From assembly GCA_023091665.1 (NCBI GenBank), contig JALJCQ010000016.1, forward strand, positions 558,001 through 622,000: a DNA stretch of 64,000 nucleotides, given 5' to 3'. This document shows positions 10,218 to 21,208 of the stretch, one piece after another (position 1 is the first letter of the stretch; every line of letters starts with the position of its first letter). The stretch is from Pythium myriotylum (Eukaryota > Oomycota > Peronosporomycetes > Pythiales > Pythiaceae). Below the pieces are notes generated by a model that saw only the letters and a program-made list of their open reading frames with translations, made no database searches and had not been told where the DNA came from. Position numbers and translations under genes: made by a program.

Positions 10218-12167
10218 CTAGTCGATCTTGATCGACGCGTAGATCTTGCGCGTGAACCACAGGCAGGCGAAGTAGCCAATCGTGCCCGTGAGGAAGAAGA
10301 ACGTCAATGAAATCATGGCCATGTAGCCGAAGTACAGCAGGCCCGAGACAAACGCCGTGATGTTGAGCTTGGTGAAAAAGTACAGGAACGAGTACAGGAA
10401 CAAGTACACCGCGGCTGAGCCCGACGTCAGGAACGATCGCCACCACCAGCGGTAGTCCTCTGCACACAACTGGAAGTAGCACATGACAATCGTGACCTCC
10501 GCACAGGTCGCGACCAAAATGATGAGCACAATGAAGAGGAAGCCGAACACGTAGTAGATCTGGTGCAGCCACAGCGCTGACATAATGAAGAAGAGCTCAA
10601 TGAAGACGGCACCGAAGGGGAGAATACCTCCGACAAGAATGCTAAACAGCGACGACAAGTACCACACTTGTTCTGGGACCTGTCGAGCGATCTGGTTTGT
10701 GCGCACTGGGTGCTCGACCTGAGGCGCCTTGAAGCCGAAGTAGCTTCCGAGGAACACAAGCGGGACGGAGATACCGAACCACAGAACGAGGAGAGCGAAC
10801 AGCGTGCCAAACGGCACTGCCTGTGACGAGGCCTTGCCCCAGAGGAAGAGGTTCAAGATGAAGAAGATACCGAACAGGGTACCGGGGTAGAGCACGGCTG
10901 TCAGCACTGTGTTGTACTTCCAGTCCTTGCCGTTGAACATCTTGTATGTGCGCGAAGAGTAGTAGCCAGCAAAGCTTCCCATGAAGACGAAGAGCAGCAA
11001 CAGAGTCGTCAAGAGTGAACCACGATTCGCAGGCGAGAGCAACCCGAGCAGCGCGATCACCATTGTAGTCGCACTCATGCAGCAGACCTGGACGCCAGTA
11101 CCAACGAACACCGAGAAGAGCAGGGGTGAGAACTGTGGCGGGCGGAACACATCGCCGTGGACGAGCTTCCATCCGCTCTCTTCTTGCGCCTCTTCCGTAG
11201 TTTGGACCTCGTTGTAACGAGCAATATCGCGGTGGAGAGTACGCAACATGATCATGGCGATCATACCAGTGAGGAACAGCACGATCATAAGCGAGTTGAT
11301 GATCGAGAACCAGTGGATCTTGTCATTCGATGTCTTGGAGCTGATGATGCGGTCCCAACGCTCTTCCCAGAGGATATCGGAAGGCTGGTACTGAACGTCG
11401 TACGTGAAGAGCACCGTGTTGTCCTTGGTAGGGTCCAAGTACTGGTGGTTGTTCACGGCGACCTCTTCGATGTTGACAAACTTGCCGCAGGTCTTTGTCT
11501 CGAGCTCCTGTCCAGCGAGCGGTTCGTTCTCGTAGTCGTGCTTGATGGATGTGGGCACGACCTCGAAGCCGACAACACGGAACTTGGTCTTTCCGTCCTC
11601 CTCGGCGTACGGGTCCTTGTTCGTGAGGATGATAATGCGCACGTGGTTGTAGAGGAAGTAGCGGCCCGAGGCGTCGGTCTCGCCCACGGGGTAGCCGCGC
11701 TTGTAGGAGCCGAGCTGCTGGTCGGCCGGGTCGCGGTAGAGCACGGGGAGGTTGTCGACGACCCACTGGACGTAGTACTCGTCCTTGATCATGTCAATAA
11801 ACTTTTCCGTGTCCTTGGGCGAGTAGGTCATGGGTTTGCAGAGCACTTGGCAGCGCGAGTTCTTCTGCATCTGGAGCGCGTAGAGCGAGTCCATGATCGA
11901 GTCGCCCGACATGATCTCGCCGAGGTTTTCCGACTCCTCCTGGATCGACGCCGGGCGGCAGAAGGGCAGGTAGTAGTATTCGTAGGGCACGAGCGTCTTG
12001 GTCGACGTAATCTTGTTCACGTTGAGCGCGAGGCTCTCGCCTTCGGCCCAGGACTCGGGCGCCACGCCGGGGACGTAGAAGGCCGCGTCCGAGCGCGCGA
12101 CGAGGCCGCTCCAGGCCGCCAGAGAGCCCGCCAGCAGCGCGCGCGTGCCCACCATGTCGGTCGCCAC
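10218..12167 (-). CDS. Transmembrane 9 superfamily protein (nonaspanin, EMP70)
   Basis: Single exon, 649 residues, close to the family length. A signal peptide lies in about residues 6-29 (cleavage near DAAFYVPG). The large luminal domain starts with FYVPGVAP and includes the family stretch YEYYYLPFC. About nine membrane segments fill residues 285-640. The C-terminus ends KIYASIKID, which contains the KxD COPI-binding signal that keeps nonaspanins in the Golgi. Members sort transmembrane cargo, in particular proteins with glycine-rich membrane segments, and are linked to phagocytosis, adhesion and copper handling. Start at 12167 is the first in-frame ATG; an ATG five codons later is equally plausible. 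Confidence 0.95.
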   Translation of the reverse strand: MATDMVGTRALLAGSLAAWSGLVARSDAAFYVPGVAPESWAEGESLALNVNKITSTKTLVPYEYYYLPFCRPASIQEESENLGEIMSGDSIMDSLYALQMQKNSRCQVLCKPMTYSPKDTEKFIDMIKDEYYVQWVVDNLPVLYRDPADQQLGSYKRGYPVGETDASGRYFLYNHVRIIILTNKDPYAEEDGKTKFRVVGFEVVPTSIKHDYENEPLAGQELETKTCGKFVNIEEVAVNNHQYLDPTKDNTVLFTYDVQYQPSDILWEERWDRIISSKTSNDKIHWFSIINSLMIVLFLTGMIAMIMLRTLHRDIARYNEVQTTEEAQEESGWKLVHGDVFRPPQFSPLLFSVFVGTGVQVCCMSATTMVIALLGLLSPANRGSLLTTLLLLFVFMGSFAGYYSSRTYKMFNGKDWKYNTVLTAVLYPGTLFGIFFILNLFLWGKASSQAVPFGTLFALLVLWFGISVPLVFLGSYFGFKAPQVEHPVRTNQIARQVPEQVWYLSSLFSILVGGILPFGAVFIELFFIMSALWLHQIYYVFGFLFIVLIILVATCAEVTIVMCYFQLCAEDYRWWWRSFLTSGSAAVYLFLYSFLYFFTKLNITAFVSGLLYFGYMAMISLTFFFLTGTIGYFACLWFTRKIYASIKID

Positions 12168-12557
12168 GTAGGGGGGAGAGAAGAGAGCGAGTGCCGACCG
12201 GCGCGGCGAGAGGGGGTGCGCACCCTCCGTTGCGTGATAACTCTCACTGGATATCCCCTGCTACACGATGAAACCCCCTCCGAGGGACCTCGGAAACCAT
12301 ATGCGATATCGAGTTACGGAGGGTGATGACAGCATAAGATCCCACCATACAGCAACGGACCTCGTGCGCAGTGCCAAGACAGGCGACGACGCGAGCGGCC
12401 GCGGCGAGCAGCGCACCGTTCCCACGCGCTGCCGAGTTGCGACTGCACGCGAAGCCTCGTCGTCGGGTCTGCAGAACGAGGTTTTCTTACTGGTTTATTT
12501 TATCGCCCAGCGACTAATTTCGGGCAACGGCGAGATCTGCTCCAGCTCCAAGACGCG
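12168..12557. other. Divergent promoter region between nonaspanin and transportin genes
   Basis: About 390 bp separating two divergent start codons. It should contain both promoters. I see no coding potential and no initiator matching the full oomycete consensus. Confidence 0.5.
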
Positions 12558-15500
12558 ATGCAGGTGAGCGTCGTGGCCGAGGCGCTGCACCAGCTCTACA
12601 GCCCGCAGACGACACCGCGCGTGCGCCGGCGCGCCGACTCGCTGCTGCAGCAGTTCCAGCGCTCGCCCGAAGCGACTGTGACGGCGTTACACGTTCTCCG
12701 CGCGCCAATTCCGACCGAGGAAACCGACCCGAATGTTCTTGCGCTGCGCAAGGCCGAGCGCATGTTCGCGGCGTCGACGCTCTACTTCACAGTCGCCTCC
12801 TACTCGCGCAAGTACAAGCTCGAAGATTCACTGAACTGGACAGAAAATGAGCGGCAGCAGCACGAAGCGGTTACTAAGGAATTCGGCGCACTGTGTCAAC
12901 AAGTCTGGGACCTGCTAACGGGCCCGAACGCAGCTTTGGAAGAGCAAAATGTACAGACCAACCTTGCCCTCACTGTGGCTGTGATTCTCCTTCGTTTTCA
13001 CGAACAGCACAGCGAGTCGACGTTTGTGTCCGCTGTCGAGTGGCTAGTGAGTAACCAGCAGCGGCCCGTGGTGGAGGGCCTAGCCTGTAATATCACCAAC
13101 TTTGCGATTCTCCTGACACTCAAAGTGATACCGGAGGAGGTAGACAACAAACGCGTCAAGTTCAGCAAGATTAAGAGGACCGAATGCGAGATGCTCGTTC
13201 AACAAGCTGCACCGCATGTTGTGCAGAACGTTTTACCAAAGATTGCAGCAGCCATCGACGCCAATGAAACGCAGACCAGATTACGTGGTCTACTTCTCCA
13301 GTGCATAGCTAGCTGGGTCGAGTATGGAAATGTCCCTGCCAGCCTTCTTCTCGAAAGCGGCATGCTGAGCCGAGCTTTTCGGGAAACGATGACACCAGTC
13401 TTTGCTGGTGACGCTTTTAATGTGATCCGTGAGATCGTGCGAGCTTGCCGGAGCGATACACAGGTACCCCTGATGGTGTTTGTGATGACGGAGTTTGTTC
13501 GGTTAGGCAAGCATATTCGCCAGTGTGTCGAGGGTGGACTTATCCAAGAGGTTTCATTCCTGCTAAAGAACTGCGCAACTGCCATTAGCGAGTGTGGCCA
13601 AGCCTTCATCACCTATTTTGTCGAGTACACTGTCGATGAAACTAGTGCGGCGCTCGTATTTGAGTTCCTCGAAACCATTCTTTTTTTCACAAGCCTGCAG
13701 GACATTGCAATCTCCAACGAGACAATGGATTTCTGGATTGATTTCCGCCAGTATGTTTCCGGAAAGCACGAGCGGCGCATGCAAGACTTTGAACTGTTTG
13801 TCTCTCGCCTCCTGGGCATCCTTGTTGAGCGAACGCAGATTCCACCTGAGTTCGAGACCATGCCTGCTGCCGTCAAAGAACAGTTTGGAGCATATCGAAA
13901 TGATGTGCGCGCGGTATTTCGGTCTCTTGCCACTGTTAGTTCTGCTAGTGAGGACCGGTTCATCATTGACGCGATCAACGCGATCCTGCGACAATACGAG
14001 CTCGCTGACTCCGGCCATGCAGATGATTCAGTAAGTTTGAATGATTTGTTTTTCATATTGACAGATTGAGATACTCACGAAGTTCGCTCTTCTTCTAGTG
14101 GTGGCGAAAGACCGAAGTATATGTCCATGCGCTTAGTGCGCTATCCAAGTCTTTACGTGAAGACGATCTGTCTCTCGTGCCACGATTGTTCGAGTACTTA
14201 TCACGAGACGAACCGTCACATCTAGCACTTCAACGTACATCCACAATTTTCCTCGGCGTCGCAAGTCGCTGGTTTGCGAGGAATCCTTCGTTTATCGACC
14301 AATATGCATTCAAGATTTTATCGAAGAGTTTGAATTTGAGCTCTGCGAATGCCCACTACCCCTTCCGAGCGAGGGGAGAGGAGGACCACGTTGGTGCTGT
14401 TGCTCTCCGTAAGCTCGCCACTCAATGTGGTATACACCTTTTTAACCCTCTTTGGATGGAGGCCACCGTCCAGCTATACCGTCAGTCGCTTTCCTCGGCC
14501 AGACAGAATACGAGTCAGCTGGACGCTAGCGTCACTCTGATAGTTGAATCAATCGCCTTAGTCGTGGCGAAGGTGCCTTACAAAGACGCTCTCCCCATTG
14601 TCGATGAACTGTGCTCAATAATGTTCGACGAACTCGTGGCTCACTATGGGACACTGAATCCTGCAGATGATGACACGATCGAGTATCTATCTGCCATTCT
14701 AGAACATCTACACGTGTTGGCGACGCAAATTCGCCCCCAGATTGACCAGGATGTTCCACATCCGATGATTACCGTGCTACAACAGCGCTGGCCGATTATG
14801 GAGGGAATCTTGAGGGCTTTCGCGACCAACGAGGACGTAATGGATAGATTTTGCGGGGTTCTCGTGGGTCTCATCGAGACGATTCGGTTTCAGGCTCTCG
14901 ATCTCGCAGGAGCGATCATGAACCACTTACTCGAGCAGTTCGCGCGTACGTTCGACGGAAACTTCCTACGAGTAATCAAGTGCGTGATTGCATGCGCTGG
15001 TGACGACGAAGAAACGGTCGACAGTCTCACGAGGGTGTTTGTGATCGTCGTCGAAACGGCATTGAGCAAGATCGCCACTAGTACATCTGTTGACGACAAT
15101 CCACCGCTCGTCGTTGCTGTGCTTGATCTAGTCAGCTCGTGTGGGTCGACAAAACCCATTATATTGGCTCATTCCAACCATTTTGAGGCTATTCTATCAC
15201 TGATCCTCCATTCGCTGAAGGCCCAAAACCCCGACGTTTGCATCGCAACGTTGGATTTATTGAAGGAGATCGGGTCGTGGTACGGCGAAATCCAGCGCAC
15301 GCCTCGGGAGCTTCTCCAGAATGGAGAGCTGGATGGGAAAATTAAACTCCACCAACTCATTCGTTCCTTGTTCTTCGAAAAGGATCTTCAGTACCATCTA
15401 CTGATAGGTCTGTTCCAAGCTGCTGGGGGCAGCATGCCCCCTTCACAGATCGATAACATTGCTGAAGTCGTACGCTCATGCTGGACGTACTTCGGTCGAA

Positions 15501-15724
15501 CACGAAGCGAAGAGCTCCTATTGCGGATACTCGCAGATGACAGCCTAATAGGCGCGCAAGTGCCACCACGCATGCGCAGTGATTTCGTCGTCACGATCTC
15601 AAAGCAAGAGTGCATAGATAACTCTCGCAAGTTCCGCCGCGTCTTGAGTTCGTTCTGCGATCACTTCCGCAAGTGTGTGATTAACACGTCGACAGCAAGC
15701 ATCGCTTCCAGAGTAGTTGGGTAG
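12558..15724 (+). CDS. Transportin-SR / importin-13 type nuclear import receptor
   Basis: Two exons, 12558-14030 and 14099-15724, joined in phase 0 across a 68 bp intron (GTAAGT...TTCTAG). The product is 1032 residues of helical HEAT repeats. The start (VVAEALHQLYSP ... ADSLLQQFQRSPEA), the motif LTVAVILLRF near 145 and the C-terminal RKFRRVLSSFCDHFRK match the layout of TNPO3/Mtr10/MOS14 and importin-13, both close in length to this protein. This branch of the karyopherin-beta family carries SR splicing factors, and in the IPO13 branch histone-fold pairs, into the nucleus with Ran. I cannot separate TNPO3 from IPO13 by eye. Confidence 0.85.
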
Positions 15725-15881
15725 TCAAAACAGTCGGGGAAGCTAGAACGTGAGTAGAGCATTGACATAAAAGAAGGGAATGGATGATGCTCTCAATTCA
15801 AATGGAAATGGGCCAAGTCGTTTCATGCTTACACCCAGACAAGATATCAACTGATTCGATGACCCGACATCGAGCAGGTCA

Positions 15882-16935
15882 TCACAAGAACGGGTTTCCG
15901 ACGTCCTTCCACGTGCTCTTGTTCTTCTCCGTCACGACCGTGAACAAGTGGCCACTCGTCGGCCGGGCACGAGGCGCCGTCTCCGACCACTCGATGATCT
16001 TGTCAGCGATTTCCTCAGGCTTGGTCCAGGTCGAGAAGTCGGCGTCTCCCATGAATTTGCGGTTCGTTGGTGTGTCAATCGTTACCGGAAGCACGCCGAG
16101 GACTGTGGCCTCGACAGGAAGCGAGTCGCTACCAGAAAGAATAGGGGTGGTTAATTGCCAGAACCTCTGATGGCAGATATCAAATCTTACACTGAACTTG
16201 CGATCAAATGGTGGGTCGCAGCCTTGCTGATACCGTACGAAACCATGCCGGGCGTGGCTACGGCCATCGGAACAACGTCAGCATAAACCCAAGCCGAATG
16301 TATCAGCCAGATATGGGGCTTACATTTGAGAGCAGCAGCAGCTCCAGTAAGGACAAGAAGTCCGCCTGGCGATAAGACGTGGCTCGCAACATGAGCCGCT
16401 ACACGTGAACCAATGTTAGCCATCACGTTGACGACCCCAGTCAGGTGAACCTGACTCCGCACCTAGTACAGCAGACTCAGTGTTCTTGGTGTGCAACTCA
16501 GCCAAGTTCACGAGCGAGTCGGCATCCTTGATTGATCCGCCTATTGGCATGAGGGCGACGTCAGCCAACCAGAGTCTAGTCTCCGCTATAGTCATGACGA
16601 CATCTCACCGGCCCAGCCGCCGGCTGCGCAGACGACGGCATCGACCTGACCAAACGTCTTGTGGACGTGTTCGAGTAGCTTGCCGGCCTGCGCGAGCGTG
16701 CTACCGCCGTTGACGGCCTGGTCGAACACGAAGGACTCGGTGCTCTCGTCGTTCTTGCTGTCGTCATTACCACCAAGTCGGTGAACAATCGCCTCCAGGA
16801 CCGCCAGACGAAAGCAATGGCCACGCACACAAAGTCCACCGAGAGCGCCTTCCACGACGAGCGCGTGAACTGCGAGATGACGCCACGGCCGAGCCCTCCG
16901 GCGCCGCCGATCACGACCAATCGCTTCGTCGCCAT
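15882..16935 (-). CDS. QDPR: Dihydropteridine reductase
   Basis: Six short exons: 16935-16829, 16757-16609, 16540-16463, 16398-16324, 16257-16191 and 16128-15882, total 723 bp and 240 residues, with all phases agreeing. The protein follows human QDPR over its whole length: NAD-binding VIGGAGGLGRG at the start, CAAGGWAGG in the middle, GGLLVLTGA, the short-chain dehydrogenase YxxxK active site as YGISK, and VLPVTIDTPTNRK near the end. It reduces quinonoid dihydropterin to tetrahydropterin with NADH, the recycling step for phenylalanine hydroxylase. The spacing GG to PGG across exons 3 and 4 equals that of the human protein, which supports those splice sites. The fifth intron (16190-16129) is the least certain. 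Confidence 0.9.
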
Positions 16936-17210
16936 GGCGCTAGAGTCGCTTGTCTCGTTCGTCCACAAATGACCGAATGATGAGATGAGCTTGAACTTGA
17001 CGGCAAGCGAGGAGCTCATACCTCTGTATTGCCATACGGTCATCACACAACACAGGTACGGCCGATGTCGTGGAGGACTCATGGATATCCTCTGCGTCTC
17101 CAAGCAATCGGCCAAAGAGTTGAACCTCGTCGACAAGAAGCAGACGAGTGCATGAAATGACCCAACGTGCATCTAAGATTTGTTTTGTGAGTTCCTGTGG
17201 GCTAGGTGGG

Positions 17211-17724
17211 CTATGATATCGAGCGCAAGTGGACTCCAATGTCGAACCGCAGTTTCTCCTTGTCCTTGAGCTCGTCTGCAGTGGCACACGTGCCGACACA
17301 TCAACACAATGTCAGCAGCTACAACTTCAACATGCTACGCTTTCTGCACCACTCACTTCGCTTGGCTTTGATGATGACGTCCCGCTTCTCAACGAAGAAC
17401 ACGCCGCCTCGCTTGACGCACGTCACCTTCAGAGCCAGCCACGCCATCCGTCGACAACTCAATTAGATTCCACATTGCACACAAAGCATCGAGCTCCAAG
17501 TAGTCCGGGTCACTTGATCGCACCTTCTTGGGTCGGACAGCGTCCAGCTCGGCCATCGCCACCTTGAGCTGCTGGATCTGTCGCGCCAGAGAGCGAATGA
17601 GACACCGCCCGAGCCGATTGGTGACGTTTACACGCACGTCTTTGTCGAGCTTGGAGGCGGCGCGCTCGGCCTGCCACCGCTCGAGGCCGCTCACGGCGGT
17701 CGGGACCTCTTCGACCTTCGCCAT
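17211..17724 (-). CDS. Small conserved-looking protein, unrecognised (possibly prefoldin-like)
   Basis: Three exons, 17724-17524, 17426-17357 and 17275-17211, encode 111 residues; all phases agree. The first half is a predicted helix rich in Arg, Lys and Glu (ERWQAERAASKLDKD ... RQIQQLKVAMAEL). Next comes a short beta-like stretch (CVKRGGVFFVEKRD) and a second charged helix (RNELKDKEKLRF). Helix-hairpin-helix with a GG turn recalls beta-type prefoldin subunits such as PDRG1, but the match is weak and I do not assign it. It sits 276 bp upstream of QDPR on the same strand and is divergent from the next gene. Confidence 0.55.
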
Positions 17725-17869
17725 TGACTCTTGTTGCCTCTTGCCACAAGTGTCCGATTCTAGCGATGCACCACGTCGATTTCGGATTTCGAGTTATGTG
17801 CACCACACTATTTCAAGAGTTTTCAGCCACATTGACAAGTGTAGCTTCTCCGGCAGAACGTCAAGAGAG

Positions 17870-19911
17870 ATGCGAGCGAGTCGTGAGCTGAGTGAGGAGG
17901 ATGAGTTCGGCATGAACAAGCCCGGCTCGTTCGAGAGCGACCCGATGGAGATCGAGACCGAGTCCGCCGTGAAAGACCACCCAGACTTCGCGTTTGTGGG
18001 CGCGCAAGAGCTTCGCGAGCTGATGGAGCGTCGGGACGACGAAACGCTCGGCGCAACGTGGCTCAAAGATCTCCCCGTCGAGAAAGACGCTACGCAGTGG
18101 ACGTTTCTGCGCGTGCAGATCCGCCCAGACCGCGCGTGGATGATCATCCAGGAGCTCGTGGCCACGATCTGCATCGGCCACGGGATGGTGCTCGCGGAGG
18201 AGACGCCATCCAGCGTGCTCTTCCGCAAGAAAGTCGGCCAAGACACGATGGCGCACGGCATGATGGACGCAGCGACATACCAAAACTTGTTCGTGGCTAT
18301 CGGCGTCCTCCCATCCAAGCTACGAGCGATCCACATCGGCTACCTGGTCTCGAATGAGCAGAAGCTACTCGGCGGCGTCAAGACGTCCCATTTCAGCAGC
18401 GTCTCCAGCGACAGGATGAAGGCCCTCAACCGATCGATGGACAACCTACTCGCTGCGCTGCAGTCAACCTTGACAAGCCAGTATCTGACGTCGAGTTACC
18501 TTTACATGACGACACCTGAGAACATGGCAGAGCCGGGTAAGTCCACTCTTCACTGAGACCCGTCCTAGCTGTTCTGATAGTTCGAATGCGCCCGCAGGCC
18601 ACGATGGCGATGCGATTGAACTGGACAAAGGTTACATCAGTGATGTGCGACGAACATTTGTTCGGTACGTAACTCACTAAGCGAGGCCATGCGTGCGCGA
18701 CAGCTGATGTCGTGACTGATTGAACTAGAGAGATGAAGGCAAATATGCGAGAGCTTTGTATCCCACTGGAGGAGTATGCGCACCAGCAAGAGTATGCTGG
18801 AGCGCTTCTGTTGGGCTTGCTTGATCCGTTGCTGAAGAAGCATGGGATAGATGTGTCTGGCTCCTCAAAAGACAGCGAGGCGAAACCTGTATCAGGTGTT
18901 TCTGCCAAGAGCGGTCATTCTCCTTCGGCCCAAATCGAGATGCATGGCTCTAGAGACGTAACCACGGAGAAGGAAAAGTCCGAGTCGGAGCAAGATCATG
19001 CGCTATCCAACGGGAAGTTGTATGGGGAGATCATCGCAGACATGGTCCATGAACTGTGGGCGAAGTTAAAGCTCGAGTGCGAAGCGAAGGTGAAACAGAA
19101 GATCGACGAGAAGCAAAAGCAAGTCACAGTGCGTGTACAAACCGTACAAAAGTTGCGCGCTCGCGCTCTGGAGTCGATCATTGATCAGTAAGTCTTGTCG
19201 CTCATGGGGGTGATTGCGGTGTGCTTACCGTCATTCTCCTTAGTCCTGACGCAGCAGTAGCAACTCTGAAGGACGCTGTTCGTGGCTCGAGGGAGGATGT
19301 TCTGCTGTATGATGGCAACTGTGTTGTCAATAGTGTGCCCGTCCGGCTCCAAGTTACATACGGGTAAAGCCAGAACTTGTAGTTGTGGCACCCTGTGTTG
19401 CGGCTAACTGCTTGAGCTTACTTCCCAGGGCCGTCATTTATCGCACAATGGTGCCAATCTTTGCGCGTACAACGATCGTCCCCTTCGACGACATCATCCA
19501 AGTCGCGCAGTCTACTACCTTGGGTATTCGAGTTGTCAATCTCCAGCTGAAAGAAGACAACCAATCTAAAGGCGTTACTATCGCTATGGGTCTCGAGGTC
19601 GACTTACTACACCAACTTCTTCTTGAGGTGAGCTCGATTTCCAGCTGGAAGGCAACTAGGATCTGATGGAGTAACTGGAATCATTTGCATATTTGTAGAT
19701 CCAAGAGTCTCGCAAGCGGGACCGCAGCCGAGTGGATCGGCGTTCATCCAGCTCAATTTCCATGCTTCCAGATATGAGCCAGTTCGATGCGCCGAATCTA
19801 GAAACTCTGATTGGCGCCGACGAAGAAGAAGAGAAGGAAGATGCGAACGACACAGATGAGGAGGACCAGAAAGAAAAGGTTAAGCAACTTCTCGAAGCGG
19901 AAGAGAACTAG
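17870..19911 (+). CDS. GRAM/PH-like domain protein, unrecognised
   Basis: Six exons: 17870-18536, 18598-18664, 18729-19187, 19244-19363, 19429-19627 and 19699-19911, 574 residues with consistent phases and standard GT-AG borders. The N-terminus is acidic, followed by a folded-looking region of about 170 residues with tryptophans (WLKDLPVEKDATQW). A coiled coil rich in Lys/Glu is encoded around 19060-19187. Exons 4-5 give alternating beta strands (VLLYDGNCVVNSVPVRL, AVIYRTMVPIFARTTIVPF) ending in a helix, which looks like a GRAM/PH fold that binds lipids or proteins. The C-terminus is acidic with DEEE runs. I do not recognise a named family. Confidence 0.75.
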
Positions 19912-20422
19912 CACACGTCTCTGCTCTATTATAGCGTGGATAATTTATTCAATGAGCAGATATAATGATGTTGGCGCACTACTCTCCCCAGTGTTGTGGA
20001 TATTACCGGTACGAGCGTGAGCAAGGTCGTGAATTCGTGCAGGAATCTTCAATGGTTCTCGTGGTGTTTGTTTCATCTCCAAAGCCAGATGTAGAAAGCT
20101 TCCGCTCAATGATAGGCTCGGGAGACTGGCCTTCGAGTCGATCAACTTATTCTACTTTACCTTGAAAACCGAAAAGGCAAGAGTCTCGTAAGCATTTCCA
20201 TGCTCGAGTAGCCAATTCATTCCAGGCAGGATTGAGTTTTTGCCGTGAAGAACCTCGTCACTACCAATTTAATGTACTGCTAGGTTGCACGTGACGATGG
20301 AAATATCACGATGAGCACAGCATACGATAGAATTGATGCTTTCCGAGCGTGCGTGCAAAGAGGGATCCAGGTTTCTCAGATGATGAGCCCGGACAATTTT
20401 ATTTGTTCTACAAGCAGATACA
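19912..20422. other. Intergenic region between convergent genes
   Basis: About 510 bp between two stop codons. It is AT-richer than the flanking exons and contains only short reading frames without motifs. 3' untranslated sequence of both neighbours is the likely content. Confidence 0.5.
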
Positions 20423-20929
20423 CTAAAGGTGTTTAGGTGAGTGGTTCGCGTCATCCGAGAGGGGCGGCGCTGATGGCAAATAGTCGTATGCAGGGGGACT
20501 CAGTTCGTAGGGAGGTGGCTGCTGATACTCCGGTGGGCCGAGAAAAGGCTCTTCCATCTCGCTGACAAGCAGCGCCTTGGCCTTCTTCGTCCTCGTGGGG
20601 TTGACCGTCACGGACTCCATGGCGACCTTGCCGCGAACCGGATCGTTCTTGCCACTAGCTTCCGACTGGTAGAGTGTGTAGGCGAAGCTGCGCGTGCCTG
20701 GTTTCCTCCTTCTATCGTTCCGGTCGTAGAGCCATCGGCAGCGACAGTAGCGACACACTAAGTACGACCCGACGAGGAAGATTAGCACGACGGAGAAGAG
20801 CAGGAAGTCGGGCTCATGGCGCTGCTGGAGCGCGTCGCTTGCGGCGTCGATGCGCAGTGTCTTTGTTCCGTCGCTGGCGCCGTCGCGGAGCGGAAAGAGC
20901 CCTGGAAGATCCACCCATGTCGCCGTCAT
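20423..20929 (-). CDS. Small single-pass membrane protein with PPxY and PSAP motifs
   Basis: 168 residues. One membrane segment (about 43-62, FLLFSVVLIFLVGSYLV) is followed at once by CRYCRCRW and a basic patch (DRNDRRRK), so the C-terminal half is probably cytosolic. That tail is proline-rich and carries PPPY, PPAY and LPSAPPL in its last 40 residues. PPxY motifs bind WW domains of Nedd4-type HECT ligases, and P(S/T)AP binds the ESCRT-I subunit Tsg101. Adaptors such as NDFIP and arrestin-domain proteins use the same pair. It may therefore link cargo to ubiquitination and multivesicular bodies. No family homologue recognised. No clear signal peptide. Confidence 0.7.
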   Translation of the reverse strand: MTATWVDLPGLFPLRDGASDGTKTLRIDAASDALQQRHEPDFLLFSVVLIFLVGSYLVCRYCRCRWLYDRNDRRRKPGTRSFAYTLYQSEASGKNDPVRGKVAMESVTVNPTRTKKAKALLVSEMEEPFLGPPEYQQPPPYELSPPAYDYLPSAPPLSDDANHSPKHL

Positions 20930-21208
20930 GTTTCCTTCTTTGGCTCGACTTCAACACAACGGCCGAGAGAACGCCACCACCTACGTAACGTGTTCCTAAC
21001 ACCAGATAGCGGAGGGATTTCGAAAAGGTCGATGCTCGCATGGAGGGTGAAGCGGCGAAGTTGATGTTGATAGCTGCAGAGACCAAGCAGCACTCCATCC
21101 GCCGATCTCGTCCGTGGCGACCCCCTCATTCGCGTCTCGCTCGCACGCATCTGCTGGCTCGCATCGGCTAGAACGTCCTCGTGAGACTGCCCCTTCCGTA
21201 GAGAGACC

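Noticed and set aside
11157..12326. 389-residue frame on the plus strand opposite the nonaspanin gene
   Set aside because: Shadow of codon bias; no motif, and the opposite frame is a clear conserved membrane protein.
16757..16830. A 38-bp first intron in QDPR ending at GGAG
   Set aside because: Too short for this genome; the 71-bp alternative (GTGCGT...GACAG) keeps frame and fits the alignment to known QDPR better.
19808..19820. TTGGCGCC word as a further E2F-like site
   Set aside because: It lies within the last coding exon of the GRAM-like gene, far from any start.
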